Shown here piece by piece: positions 35,723 through 46,262 of a stretch of DNA of 64,000 bases. This DNA is from an uncultured Microbacterium sp. GTDB taxonomy: Bacteria; Actinomycetota; Actinomycetes; Actinomycetales; Microbacteriaceae. How positions within the stretch are numbered: position 1 is the stretch's first letter; every line of letters begins with the position of its first letter. Both the position numbers and the translations under genes were made by a program. The notes beneath the pieces were generated by a model, which ran no database searches, was not told where the DNA came from, and saw only the letters and a program-made list of their open reading frames with translations. Location of the stretch: NCBI GenBank assembly GCA_913774845.1, contig CAJYJO010000050.1, positions 115,394 to 179,393 of the forward strand, read 5' to 3'.

Positions 35723-36112
35723 TCAGCCGATGGCCGCGCGGATCTGGGCGCCGTCGTCGGTACCGCTGGCCTCCACGATGCGCCCGCCGACGATCCGATA
35801 CATCGCGAACGACGCGATGCTCACGCGCGTCCGCGTCGCCGTCGAGTGCGCGAATCGTCCCGTGTGGGTTCCGCCGCCGCGCAGGTGCACCGCGAGCCGG
35901 TCGTCCTCGACGAGGACCTGGATGCGCTTCCACTGCCAGTCCGGGAACCCGTGCAGCAGATCGGCGTAGTCATCCAGCCACGCGTCGGCGCCGGCGGGGA
36001 GATGAGCCCGCCGGACCCCCGGGTCGAGGAAGCCCCGCAGATCGTCGAGGTCGTGCCGGTTGAGGGCATCCAGGAAGTCGCCGAACCACTCCCGCATCTC
36101 CCACGATTCCAT
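35723..36112 (-). CDS. SnoaL/NTF2-like protein
   Basis: A 129-aa cone-fold protein. MREWFGDFLDALNRHDLDDLRGFLDPGVRRAHLPAGADAWLDDYADLLHGFPDWQWKRIQVLVEDDRLAVHLRGGGTHTG follows the SnoaL-like polyketide-cyclase pattern; AMYRIVGGRIVEASGTDD is the closing strand pair. Members range from cyclases to ligand-binding proteins, so substrate is unknown. Single gene. Confidence 0.82.
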   Translation of the reverse strand: MESWEMREWFGDFLDALNRHDLDDLRGFLDPGVRRAHLPAGADAWLDDYADLLHGFPDWQWKRIQVLVEDDRLAVHLRGGGTHTGRFAHSTATRTRVSIASFAMYRIVGGRIVEASGTDDGAQIRAAIG

Positions 36113-36326
36113 CGGTCAATTATCCGGGGCGTGGGTGCGCTCGAGGTGCGCGGGGCGTTCTGGGGCTCTCTGCCCACCGAAGGCCCGGGGCGTTCGACCG
36201 CATCGATGCCGAACCGTTGATGCTCAGGCCGGTCATGGCCGTCGTGACCATTCCTCCCCAGGCGACTATCTGCCTGATCTATCCACAGAAAGTCCAGATC
36301 AGGGATCGAATGTCGGAGGCGCGAGC

Positions 36327-36332
36327 TAGCAT
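36327..36332 (+). promoter_or_regulatory. -10 element TAGCAT six bases before the HNH gene start
   Basis: TAGCAT-N6-ATG places the transcription start at the start codon, suggesting a leaderless mRNA. The same TAGCAT-N6-start arrangement precedes the PIF1-like helicase gene on the other strand. Confidence 0.5.
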
Positions 36333-36338
36333 GCCTGC

Positions 36339-38057
<1,719 letters not shown>

Positions 38058-38345
38058 GCGGGGCTCCCATCGCGACGCGTCCGTTCCGGGCGTCGAGGGT
38101 CCCGTTCCACCGAGTCGAGGGTCCCGTTCCCCCGGACGATCGGTATGCCACGGACGGCAGCCCCATGCCGTCCACGAGCCACCCCACCGCCTCGCGCGCG
38201 TGGGAGCGAGACCTCCACGCACCCTCAGACCCCATCACCGCTCCTCGCCCCCGCATCCCCAGGAACATCCCCGTCCGGTACCACACACCCTTTCTGCGCG
38301 CCTCCCCCTCGGCGTGCCCGGGAGGTCCGTGAAACCGTGGCGGGC
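38058..38345. other. Intergenic region before the CYP152 gene
   Basis: 288 bp with no credible gene. GTCGAGGGTCCCGTTCC occurs twice, at 38092-38108 and 38114-38130. A GGGAGG at 38320-38325 lies 20 nt before the chosen P450 start. Confidence 0.5.
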
Positions 38346-39665
38346 ATGGTATCCCCCCTCGCCGTCCTCCGTGACGACTCGCTCTCCCTCCTCCTCCGCG
38401 GATACGGATTCGCGGGCCACGTCTGGCGCCGAGCCGATCGCGGCGCCCGCGCCGTGCCTTTCCGGCTGCTCGGTCGCGAAGCGTTGCTCGTTCGCGGCGA
38501 AGAGGGTGTGCGTCTGTTCTACGACGAGACGCGCACGCGTCGGCACGGCGCGATGCCAAGCTTCATCCAGGAGTCGCTCTTCGGTCACGGCTCGGTGCAC
38601 AGCCTCGACGGCGCCGACCACCGCCACCGCAAAGCGACCTTCGTCGACGTGCTGTACGACGACGCCGAGGTGCAGCGGCTGCTGCCCGACCTCGACCGGC
38701 AGTGGCGCGAAGAACTCGACGCGTGGGTCGCGGGTGGCGACCGCACGGCCTACGACGCTGCCGTCGGAGCGCTGGGCCGCGCGATCATGCGGTGGGCCGG
38801 CATCCCGGGCACCCCCGCCGCGCAGACCCGCTGGGCGAGACGCCAGGCGCAGATCGTCGACGGGTTCGGCGTTCCGTACTCGCCCGAATACCTGTTCGCG
38901 CTCCTGAACCGTCGCTGGTCGGATCGGCACGCCGCCGAACTCATCGATGCCGTGCGCGCCGACACGCTGCACCCCGCCGCGGGAACGGCGCTTCACGCAT
39001 GGGCGCACCACCGCGATCGCGACGGTCAGCTCCTCAGTGCCCGCCAGGCCGGCGTCGAACTGCAGAACAGCTTCCGCCCGATGATCGCCGTCGCCCGTTT
39101 CGTCGCCTTCGCCGCGAAGGAGCTGCACGACCGGCCCGACTGGCGCGAGCGCATCGCCGCTGAGACGGCCGAGCGTGGCACGCTCGTCGGCGGAGACCTC
39201 GCGACGATGTTCGCGCAGGAGATCCGTCGCACTGCCCCGTTCGTGCCGATGCTGCCGGCCTGGGCGCACACCGACGTCGAACTCGACGGGGAACGCGTCG
39301 CAGCCGGCGGCCGCGTCCTGCTCGACATCCTCGGCACCGACACCGACGCCCGCGAGTGGGAGCGCCCGTCGCGCTTCGACCCCGAACGCTTCCGCGACGT
39401 CGACGACTACGAGGCGCTGACCGCGTTCGTGCCCCACGGCGGCGCCGACGTCGCGACCGGACACCGCTGCCCCGGCGAGAAACTCGCCATCGCGGGACTG
39501 GCGACGGCCATCGCCGCCCTCAGCGACCCGCGTATCCGCATCAGCGGTCGCGGCCTCGAGGTGAACCGCAGACGGATGCCGACCAAGCCCCGCTCCGGCG
39601 GACGCATCCGCCCCGCGGACGCGCCGTCGGGTTGCCCGTTCCACCGTCCCTCCGCGCGCATCTGA
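38346..39665 (+). CDS. Cytochrome P450 of the CYP152 fatty-acid peroxygenase/decarboxylase type
   Basis: A 439-aa heme-thiolate enzyme that in this family uses H2O2 directly on fatty acids. The N-terminus (DDSLSLLLRGYGF), the SLFGHGSVHSLDG block, Arg244-Pro245 (NSFRPMIAVARFVAFAAKELH) that in homologues fixes the substrate carboxylate, and the heme loop FVPHGGADVATGHRCPGE (Cys375) all match CYP152. Residue 85 is His as in the decarboxylase OleT, whereas the hydroxylase P450-BSbeta has Gln. ATG 38346 is my start; GTG 38337 is possible. No redox partner gene is adjacent, as expected for a peroxygenase. Confidence 0.9.
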   Translation: MVSPLAVLRDDSLSLLLRGYGFAGHVWRRADRGARAVPFRLLGREALLVRGEEGVRLFYDETRTRRHGAMPSFIQESLFGHGSVHSLDGADHRHRKATFVDVLYDDAEVQRLLPDLDRQWREELDAWVAGGDRTAYDAAVGALGRAIMRWAGIPGTPAAQTRWARRQAQIVDGFGVPYSPEYLFALLNRRWSDRHAAELIDAVRADTLHPAAGTALHAWAHHRDRDGQLLSARQAGVELQNSFRPMIAVARFVAFAAKELHDRPDWRERIAAETAERGTLVGGDLATMFAQEIRRTAPFVPMLPAWAHTDVELDGERVAAGGRVLLDILGTDTDAREWERPSRFDPERFRDVDDYEALTAFVPHGGADVATGHRCPGEKLAIAGLATAIAALSDPRIRISGRGLEVNRRRMPTKPRSGGRIRPADAPSGCPFHRPSARI

Positions 39666-39702
39666 CACACGCCGCGGTGACGGCCCCGGGGCTCGGAACG
39701 CC

Positions 39703-40869
39703 TCACCGCTCGAGAACGACCGCGAGCCCCTGACCCACCCCGATGCAGATCGCGGCCACCGCCACTCCGCCTCCGCGACGCTTCAGCTCGTGCGCGGCCC
39801 GCGCGATGATGCGTCCACCCGACGCCCCGAGCGGGTGACCGATCGCGATCGCGCCGCCGTTCTCGTTCAGCTTCGCCGGGTCGAGCTCGGTCCACAGCTT
39901 CGCGCACGCGAGCGTCTGCGAGGCGAACGCCTCGTTCAGCTCGACGAAGGTCACGTCGCCCCACGTCCGCCCGGCACGCGCCAGCGCGCGGTTGGCGGCC
40001 TCGACCGGTGCGACACCGAACACGTCGGGGTCGTTGCCGAACGCCGCCCGACCGGCGATGCGCGCGAGGGGCTCGGCATCCAGAATCCCCTCCGCCCCCA
40101 GCAGCACCGCCGACGCCCCGTCGTTGATCGGCGAGGAGTTGCCCGCGGTGACGGTCCCGCCGGCACGGAACGCCGGACGCAGCCCCGCCAGCACCTCGGC
40201 GGTCGAGTCGTCGCGGATGCCCTCGTCGCGCGCGAGCGCGTGTCCCTCGACCTGCACGATCTCGTCGTCGAAGCGTCCCTCGACCCACGCGGCCGCCGCG
40301 AGACGGTGGCTGCGCGCCGCGAAGGCGTCCTGCTCGGAGCGCGAGATGTCGTAGATCTCGGCGAGCTTCTCGGCGCTTTCGCCGTTCGAGATGGTCCAGT
40401 CCTTCCGCAGCCGCGGATTGGTCATGCGCCAGCCGATCGAGGTGTTCCACATCGTCTGGTTCGCCGCGGGGAACGGCCGCGGGCTCTTCTCCACCACGAA
40501 CGGGGCCCGCGTCATCGACTCGACACCGCCGGCGAGGATGACGTCGGCGTCGCCGGCCTCGATCGCGCGCGAGCCCTGGATCACGGCATCCAGCGACGAC
40601 CCGCACAACCGGTTGATCGTCGTGCCCGGTACCGACGACGGGAAGCCCGCCAACAGCGCACCGAAGCGTGCGACGTTGCGATTGTCCTCGCCGGCCTGGT
40701 TCGCGTCGCCGAACACGACGTCCTCGATGCGGGCGGGGTCGATCCCGGTGCGTTCGACGACGGATGCCATGACGGTGGCGGCCAGATCGTCGGGGCGCAC
40801 GTCGGCGAAGGCCTTGCCGTGCCGCGCGAAGGGGGTGCGGACGGCGTCGTAGACGAAGGATGCGGGCAT
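39703..40869 (-). CDS. pcaF: 3-oxoadipyl-CoA thiolase
   Basis: A 388-aa thiolase, the last step of the beta-ketoadipate pathway, giving succinyl-CoA and acetyl-CoA. The acyl-enzyme cysteine is in NRLCGSSLDAV, with NEAFASQ, GHPLGASGGR and the C-terminal cysteine of CIGVGQG. RTPFARHGKAFADVRPDDLAA is typical of PcaF. It starts 1 bp after the pcaJ stop region and closes the pca operon. Confidence 0.95.
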   Translation of the reverse strand: MPASFVYDAVRTPFARHGKAFADVRPDDLAATVMASVVERTGIDPARIEDVVFGDANQAGEDNRNVARFGALLAGFPSSVPGTTINRLCGSSLDAVIQGSRAIEAGDADVILAGGVESMTRAPFVVEKSPRPFPAANQTMWNTSIGWRMTNPRLRKDWTISNGESAEKLAEIYDISRSEQDAFAARSHRLAAAAWVEGRFDDEIVQVEGHALARDEGIRDDSTAEVLAGLRPAFRAGGTVTAGNSSPINDGASAVLLGAEGILDAEPLARIAGRAAFGNDPDVFGVAPVEAANRALARAGRTWGDVTFVELNEAFASQTLACAKLWTELDPAKLNENGGAIAIGHPLGASGGRIIARAAHELKRRGGGVAVAAICIGVGQGLAVVLER

Positions 40870-40870
40870 G

Positions 40871-41509
40871 TCAGGCCTCCAGGTCCAGACCGAGCAGGGC
40901 CGAGATCTCGGCGTGCGTGTTGTCCCCGAACAGCTCACGCACACGGAAGCCGTCGGGGGTGACGTCGAAGACGCCGTGGTCGGTGTAGACCCGCGAGACG
41001 CAGCCGACGCCGGTCAACGGATACGTGCAGGCCGCCACGAGTTTCGGCTCCCCGCCCTTGGTCAGCAGGTCGGTCATCACGTAGACGTCCTTGGCGCCGA
41101 TCGCGAGGTCCATCGCCCCGCCCACCGCCGGAATCGCCCCGGGCTCCCCGGTCGACCAGTTGGCGAGGTCGCCCCCGGCCGACACCTGGAACGCCCCCAG
41201 CACGCACACGTCGAGGTGACCGCCGCGCATCATCGCGAACGAGTCCGCGTGGTGGAAGTACGCCGCCCCGGCGAGGGCGGTGACGGGCTGCTTCCCGGCG
41301 TTGATGAGGTCGGGGTCGACCCGGCCGCGCTCGGGCGCGGGCCCCATGCCGAGCATGCCGTTCTCGGTGTGCAGCACGATCTCGAGCCCGGCGGGCAGAT
41401 AGTCGGCGACGAGCGTCGGCGCCCCGATGCCGAGGTTGACCACGGCCCCTTCGGGGATGTCGGATGCCACACGGGCGGCGAGATCGCGCCGCGAGATGCG
41501 AGTGGTCAC
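40871..41509 (-). CDS. pcaJ: 3-oxoadipate CoA-transferase beta subunit
   Basis: A 212-aa subunit. VNLGIGAPTLVADYL, the catalytic Glu in LHTENGMLGMG, and GAMDLAIGAKDVYVMTDLLTKGGEPKLV are family marks. With PcaI it moves CoA from succinyl-CoA to 3-oxoadipate. GTG 41509 has GGAGGAG upstream and overlaps the pcaI stop (GTGA). Confidence 0.95.
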   Translation of the reverse strand: MTTRISRRDLAARVASDIPEGAVVNLGIGAPTLVADYLPAGLEIVLHTENGMLGMGPAPERGRVDPDLINAGKQPVTALAGAAYFHHADSFAMMRGGHLDVCVLGAFQVSAGGDLANWSTGEPGAIPAVGGAMDLAIGAKDVYVMTDLLTKGGEPKLVAACTYPLTGVGCVSRVYTDHGVFDVTPDGFRVRELFGDNTHAEISALLGLDLEA

Positions 41510-42249
41510 TTCTCCTCCTCGGATGCCAGAGCCCGGCCTTCGATGTCGACGCCGCCGACGAATGCGCCGTCGCGCAGCCACCGCCGCTCCCCGACCGCGA
41601 CGACGCGATCGACGTAGATCCCCGGGGTCACGACGCCCTCCGGATCGAGGGAGCCGAGCGGCACGATCTCGTCGACCTGCACGACCGTCGTCGCCGCCGC
41701 GGCAGTCATGATCGGCCCGAAGTTCCGCGCCGTCTCGCGGTACACGAGGTTGCCCCAGCGATCGGCCGCCCGTGCGCTGATCAAGGCCACGTCCGCATGG
41801 ATCGGGTACTCGAGCACGTAGTCGCGGCCATCGATGCGCCGTGTCTCCTTGCCCTCGGCCAGCTGCGTCCCGAAGCCCGTCGGCGTGAAGAACCCGCCGA
41901 TGCCCGCCCCGGCCGCACGGATGCGCTCGGCGAGGTTGCCCTGCGGAACCAGCTCGAGCTCCACCTTCCCGTCGCGGTACAACCCGTCGAACACCCACGA
42001 GTCGCTCTGCCGCGGGAACGAGCAGATCATCTTGCGCACCTGCCCCGCTGCGAGGAGCGCTGCCAGACCCGTGTCGCCGTTGCCGGCGTTGTTGTTGACG
42101 ACGGTGAGGCCCGAAGCGCCGTGGGCGATGAGCGCATCGATCAGCTCCACCGGCTGCCCGGCACGACCGAAACCGCCGATCATCACCGTGGATCCGTCCT
42201 GGATGCCGGCGACCGCCGCCGCGACTCCGGCGACGACCTTGTCGATCAC
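41506..42249 (-). CDS. pcaI: 3-oxoadipate CoA-transferase alpha subunit
   Basis: A 247-aa subunit. VMIGGFGRAGQPVELIDALI carries the glycine-rich CoA-transferase motif; NNNAGNGDTGLAALL and FFTPTGFGTQLAEGKE follow. GTG 42249 overlaps the pcaC stop, and its own stop overlaps pcaJ. Confidence 0.95.
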   Translation of the reverse strand: MIDKVVAGVAAAVAGIQDGSTVMIGGFGRAGQPVELIDALIAHGASGLTVVNNNAGNGDTGLAALLAAGQVRKMICSFPRQSDSWVFDGLYRDGKVELELVPQGNLAERIRAAGAGIGGFFTPTGFGTQLAEGKETRRIDGRDYVLEYPIHADVALISARAADRWGNLVYRETARNFGPIMTAAAATTVVQVDEIVPLGSLDPEGVVTPGIYVDRVVAVGERRWLRDGAFVGGVDIEGRALASEEEK

Positions 42250-42632
42250 GCGTCTCCCTCCGCGCCGAACACCTCGGCGGCGATGCGGAAGGCCGTGTTG
42301 GCCGCGGGCACGCCGGAGTAGACGGCGGACTGCAGGATGACCTCGCGGATCTCGTCGATCGTGAGCCCGTTGCGCACCGCCGCGCGCAGGTGCATCGCGA
42401 GCTCTTCGTGGTGGCCGTGCGCGATGAGCGAGCTCAGCACCGCGATCGACCGCGACCGACGGTCCAGTCCGGGCCGCGACCACACGTCGCCCCACGCGAC
42501 GCGGGTGATGAAGTCCTGCCAGTCGGCGGTCAGTTCGGTCGCGGCGGCGGTCGCTCGGTCCACGTGCGCGTCCGACAGCACGGCACGGCGCACGGCCATG
42601 CCCTGGTCGTAACGCTCCTGGTCGGTGGCCAT
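42246..42632 (-). CDS. pcaC: 4-carboxymuconolactone decarboxylase
   Basis: A 128-aa AhpD-fold decarboxylase. RYDQGMAVRRAVLSDAHVDRA, DFITRVAWGDVWSRPGLDRRSRS and HLRAAVRNGLTIDEIREVILQSAVYSGVPAANTAF are the PcaC blocks. It is a separate gene here, while many actinobacteria carry the PcaC-PcaD fusion PcaL. ATG 42632 shares a base with the pcaD stop. Confidence 0.95.
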   Translation of the reverse strand: MATDQERYDQGMAVRRAVLSDAHVDRATAAATELTADWQDFITRVAWGDVWSRPGLDRRSRSIAVLSSLIAHGHHEELAMHLRAAVRNGLTIDEIREVILQSAVYSGVPAANTAFRIAAEVFGAEGDA

Positions 42633-43405
42633 CAGGCGTCTCCTCGGGTGATGGAAGCGAAGAACGACCGCAGCAGCGACGCCACGGCCTCGGGGTGTTC
42701 CGCGGGCGGCAGGTGCCCCGCGTCGTCGATCCGCGCGATCCGGCCGTCGCGCACGCCCTCGGCGATCTCGACGGCCTTGGCTTCGGGGGCGACCGCGTCG
42801 AACGCCCCCCACGCGGCGAGCACGGGCACGTCGATCCGGCCGAGGTCGGCACGCACGTCGTACGCGGCGAGCGCCTCGCAGCAGCGGGCGTAGCTGTCGT
42901 CGTCGGCATCCTGCAGCGCGTGCAGCAGCCGGCCGCTCAGGTCGGGGCGGCGGGCCATCGACTCGGGCGCGAACCAGCGCTGAGCCGAGGCCACGATGAG
43001 GCTCGACGTGCTCTGGCTCCGCGCCTGCGCGGCCCGCTCGACCCACCCTTCGGCGTCGCCGAGCTTCGCTCCGGATGCCACGATCGCGGCGGCCCGCACC
43101 CGGCTGCCGTGACGCAGCGCCAGCTCGAGCCCGGTGGCCCCGCCCAGCGAGACCCCGGCGTAGAAGAACGTGTCGTCGCCGACGGTCGCCGCCAGGGCAT
43201 CCGCGAGATCGGCGACGGTGAACGGCTCGCGCGCGACGGGACCGGCGCCGTGGCCGGGGAGGTCCCACGCCACGACCCGGTAGTCGTCGGCGAGCAGCGG
43301 CACGACGTCGTCCCAGAGGATCGTGGACGTCCCGAGCGAGGGGCCGAGCACGACGAGCGGTGCCTCGTCCGGCCCGACCGGCGCGGTCAGCGCGACGAGG
43401 CTCAT
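42632..43405 (-). CDS. pcaD: 3-oxoadipate enol-lactonase
   Basis: A 257-aa alpha/beta hydrolase opening the enol-lactone. GPSLGTSTILWDDVVPLLADDYRVVAWDLPGHG is the oxyanion/strand region, the nucleophile is in GVSLGG, and the catalytic His in DAGHLPPAEHP. ATG 43405 overlaps the pcaB stop by 4 bp. Confidence 0.94.
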   Translation of the reverse strand: MSLVALTAPVGPDEAPLVVLGPSLGTSTILWDDVVPLLADDYRVVAWDLPGHGAGPVAREPFTVADLADALAATVGDDTFFYAGVSLGGATGLELALRHGSRVRAAAIVASGAKLGDAEGWVERAAQARSQSTSSLIVASAQRWFAPESMARRPDLSGRLLHALQDADDDSYARCCEALAAYDVRADLGRIDVPVLAAWGAFDAVAPEAKAVEIAEGVRDGRIARIDDAGHLPPAEHPEAVASLLRSFFASITRGDA

Positions 43406-44727
43406 GCGTCCGCCCCCGCGCCCGAGTCGCCGCGGGCGAGTCGCGGCGCCAGACCCACGTACGCGCGCGGGTCGAGCAGGGCGTCGACGTCGAGATCCGC
43501 GGCCTCGGGCAGCGCGCGCAGCCGCGCGGCGAGGTCGTCGTCCCCGGCGAGCAGCGCGGCGAAGCGCTCGGCTCCGATGAGCGGCACGAGCACGCCCCGC
43601 AGACGCTCGCTCACCAGACGCCCGCCGGTCGCTCCGGTGTTGCGCGCGGCGGCATCCACGTCGACCCGCAGGTGCGAGGCGAGCGAGGCCGCGTGCCGCG
43701 TGGCCCCGAGGGCCAGCCGCAGCAGCTCGCGCAGCGTCGGCCACTCGGCGTGCCACGCGCCGTCGGGTCGTTCGTCGACGGCGAGGGATGCCGCGAGGTG
43801 CAGCGTCGCACCGAGCTGCGGCGCGCGCAGGGCGGCGGAGCGGATCAGCACCGCCTCGGCCGGGTTCTGCTTCTGCGGCATGGCCGAGGAGCCGCCGCCG
43901 GCGCCCTCCGCGACCTCGCCGACCTCGGTGCGGCTGAGCGTCGCGACGTCGGCGGCGAACTTGCCGAGGGCGTCGAGCGCCTGCACGAGAGCGTCGCCGA
44001 GTTCCGTGATCGGCCAGCGTGAGACGTGCCACGGGGAGTCGGGAGCGTCGAGACCGAGGACCCGGGCGTAGGTGGCGGGCAGCGCCGCCGCCGTCTCCGG
44101 CGAACCGGTGATCTCGACGAAGGAGGCGAGGGTCCCCGCGGCTCCGCCGAGCTGTGCGGGGTACGACAGCTCGTCGAGACGCGTCGAGGCGCGCTCGATC
44201 CCCCGCGCCCAGGTCGCCGCCCGCGCGCCGATGGTCGTGGGCACGGCGTGCTGCGTCAGCGTGCGGGCCGCCGCCACCGCGTCGGCGTGGGCGAGCGCGA
44301 GCTCCCGCGCGCGCTGGCCGGCGATGCGCAGCGAGGAGCGCACCTGATCCATCGCCCGCCGGGCGATCATCATGAGCGCGGTGTCGAGGATGTCCTGACT
44401 CGTCGCGCCGCGATGGATCCACGAGCGATGCTCGGCCGGCACCTTCTCCTTCAGCATCCCCACGAGCGGGATCACGGGGTTGCCGCCGCGCACGGCCTCC
44501 ACGATCAGGCGATCGGTGTCGAGACCGGCCGCCGGCGAGCCGTACTTCTCCTGGATGCCGAAGGTCCAGTCGATGGCGTTCTGCGCCTCGCGAGGCGCCA
44601 CCCCCAGCTCGACGTAGGCCGCCACCAGTGCGCACTCCGCTCGCACCAGCGCGCCCAGCACGAATCCGTCCGACACGAGCAGGTCGTGTCCGACCGTCGC
44701 CGGTGAGAGCAGACCGGTGTCGATCAC
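43402..44727 (-). CDS. pcaB: 3-carboxy-cis,cis-muconate cycloisomerase
   Basis: A 441-aa fumarase/aspartase superfamily enzyme. HRGATSQDILDTALMM, TIGARAATWARGIERA and the signature loop GGGSSAMPQKQNPAEAV are present. It converts beta-carboxymuconate to the muconolactone. GTG 44727 starts 10 bp after pcaG. Confidence 0.95.
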   Translation of the reverse strand: MIDTGLLSPATVGHDLLVSDGFVLGALVRAECALVAAYVELGVAPREAQNAIDWTFGIQEKYGSPAAGLDTDRLIVEAVRGGNPVIPLVGMLKEKVPAEHRSWIHRGATSQDILDTALMMIARRAMDQVRSSLRIAGQRARELALAHADAVAAARTLTQHAVPTTIGARAATWARGIERASTRLDELSYPAQLGGAAGTLASFVEITGSPETAAALPATYARVLGLDAPDSPWHVSRWPITELGDALVQALDALGKFAADVATLSRTEVGEVAEGAGGGSSAMPQKQNPAEAVLIRSAALRAPQLGATLHLAASLAVDERPDGAWHAEWPTLRELLRLALGATRHAASLASHLRVDVDAAARNTGATGGRLVSERLRGVLVPLIGAERFAALLAGDDDLAARLRALPEAADLDVDALLDPRAYVGLAPRLARGDSGAGADA

Positions 44728-44737
44728 GGCGGGAGGA

Positions 44738-45361
44738 TCAGAACGCAAGGAACACCGTCTCTTTCTCGCCCTGCAGCCGGATGTCGTGGCGCAGGTGCCC
44801 CTCGGGCGTGCGGATCGCGACGAGGGTAGCGCGCTCGTCCTCGTCGAGCGTGGACAGCAACGGATCACCGGCGAGCGCCGCGTCGTCGTCCGGGACGTAG
44901 ATCCGGGTGTGCAGTTTGTCGGGCAGGCCGCGCGCGAACACGATCGCGGCGAAGAATCCCGGTCGGCCCTGGATGCCGCCGGGCGTCCGCGTCCAGAACT
45001 CGTACCGCCCCTCGTCGTCGGTGAAGGCGCGCCCGAAGCCGGTGAACGTGTGGTCGTCGCGCCGGAACGCGCCCCGCGCGCGCGGCACCGAGCCATCGGC
45101 ATCCGCCCCGAAGATCTCGACCAGCGCGTCGGGGATGGGCGCTCCCGCGCCGTCCGACACGGTGCCCGAGAGCAGGATCGCGCCGGGCGAGTGCGGGAAG
45201 ACGACCTCGTGCTGCTTGCGGTACTCCAGGCCGTAGGCGAAGAAGGGGCCGACGGTCTGGCCGGGTGTCGCGCGATGCGTCTTGGCGGGGATCACTCCTC
45301 GCCCTCCTGCTCGCCCTTCGACAGGCTCAGAGACCACGTCACGGGTCGATGTCGTCGTCAT
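44738..45361 (-). CDS. pcaG: Protocatechuate 3,4-dioxygenase alpha subunit
   Basis: A 207-aa subunit of the intradiol dioxygenase. TPGQTVGPFFAYGL, the beta-sandwich core (LLSGTVSDGAGAPIPDALVEIFGAD) and FTGFGRAFTDDEGRYEFWTRTPG match PcaG. ATG 45361 follows the pcaH stop by one base and has GGAGGGAGAG upstream. The first 22 residues include SEPVEGRA, encoded by the dispersed hairpin repeat core; GTG 45295, after the repeat, also has a ribosome site and would give a more family-like N-terminus. Confidence 0.93.
   Translation of the reverse strand: MTTTSTRDVVSEPVEGRAGGRGVIPAKTHRATPGQTVGPFFAYGLEYRKQHEVVFPHSPGAILLSGTVSDGAGAPIPDALVEIFGADADGSVPRARGAFRRDDHTFTGFGRAFTDDEGRYEFWTRTPGGIQGRPGFFAAIVFARGLPDKLHTRIYVPDDDAALAGDPLLSTLDEDERATLVAIRTPEGHLRHDIRLQGEKETVFLAF
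45314..45330 (-). repeat. Dispersed repeat core inside the pcaG 5' end
   Basis: CCCTTCGACAGGCTCAG on the plus strand equals the core of the arrays at 241-568. It is read in pcaG as SEPVEG, a different frame from that used in grpE and dnaK. Confidence 0.7.
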
Positions 45362-45362
45362 G

Positions 45363-46172
45363 TCACTCTCCCTCCGGCTCGAAGTAGGTCGCGTCGGGGC
45401 CGTCCACGACGATGTCGAAGCGGTAGCCGGTCGCCCACTCGGGAGAGGTGAGGTCGTGGTCGTAGACGCCGACGAGGGCGTCGCGGTCCTTCTGCCGGTG
45501 GATGCTGTTGTAGATCGGGTCGAGCGCGAACAGCGGGTCGCCCGGGAAGTACATCTGGGTGACCAGGCGCTGCGTGAACGACGAGCCGAACACCGAGAAG
45601 TGGATGTGCGCGGGACGCCAGGCGTTGCGGTGGTTCTTCCACGGGTACGGGCCGGGCTTGATCGTCGTGAAGCGATAGAAGCCGTCGTCGTCGGTCACCG
45701 CACGACCGGCTCCGGTGAAGTTGGGGTCGAGCGGCGCCGGGTGCTGGTCGCGCTGGTGGATGTACCGGCCGGCGGCGTTGGCCTGCCAGATCTCGATGAG
45801 CTGGTTCGCCAGCGGCCGCCCCCAGGAGTCGAGCAGGCGGCCCTGCACGCTCATCCGCTCGCCCAACGGTTCGCCCGCGTGCTGCAGGGTGAGGTCGGAC
45901 TCGATCGCGGCGACGTCGCGCTGCCCGAACGCCGGCGAGAACAGCTCGATGGTCTCGGGATCGACGAGCTTCGGGTTCTTCGTCGGGTGCCGCAGCACGC
46001 TCGACCGGTAGGCGGGGAAGTCGTGCGCGGTCGCGGGGACGTCTTCTCCGGCCGCATCGCGCGCGTCGAGCTGGGCGTGCAGGGCGCGGATCTCGCGGAC
46101 GATGTCGTCCTGCGTCGCCTGATCGGGCGCGGCCAGCAGCGATTCGGGCGCGGCGGCGGGGGTCTTCGTCAT
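45363..46172 (-). CDS. pcaH: Protocatechuate 3,4-dioxygenase beta subunit
   Basis: A 269-aa iron-bearing subunit that cleaves the protocatechuate ring between the hydroxyls. RLLDSWGRPLANQLIEIWQANAAGRY and GPYPWKNHRNAWRPAHIHFSVFG carry the Tyr and His-x-His Fe(III) ligands. ATG 46172 has AAGGAGA upstream. It is the first gene of the eight-gene pcaHGBDCIJF operon, divergent from the IclR regulator. Confidence 0.96.
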   Translation of the reverse strand: MTKTPAAAPESLLAAPDQATQDDIVREIRALHAQLDARDAAGEDVPATAHDFPAYRSSVLRHPTKNPKLVDPETIELFSPAFGQRDVAAIESDLTLQHAGEPLGERMSVQGRLLDSWGRPLANQLIEIWQANAAGRYIHQRDQHPAPLDPNFTGAGRAVTDDDGFYRFTTIKPGPYPWKNHRNAWRPAHIHFSVFGSSFTQRLVTQMYFPGDPLFALDPIYNSIHRQKDRDALVGVYDHDLTSPEWATGYRFDIVVDGPDATYFEPEGE

Positions 46173-46196
46173 CGGGTCTCCTTCGACCCCTCCATG

Positions 46197-46225
46197 CTCC
46201 GCCACCGCGGTCCGACGCGGCGGAG
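46197..46225. promoter_or_regulatory. Inverted repeat CTCCGCC-N15-GGCGGAG in the pcaH-pcaR gap
   Basis: CTCCGCC (46197-46203) and GGCGGAG (46219-46225) are symmetric arms just upstream of pcaH. It may be an operator or a hairpin in the 5' region. Confidence 0.35.
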
Positions 46226-46226
46226 T

Positions 46227-46244
46227 GTTCCCGCTGAATGGGAG
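46227..46244. promoter_or_regulatory. Putative IclR-type operator, copy 1
   Basis: GTTCCCGCTGAATGGGAG lies between pcaH and the regulator gene and agrees at 15 of 18 positions with the motif upstream of pobA (47095-47112). Confidence 0.55.
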
Positions 46245-46262
46245 TCATGGCATCCTGGGTCG

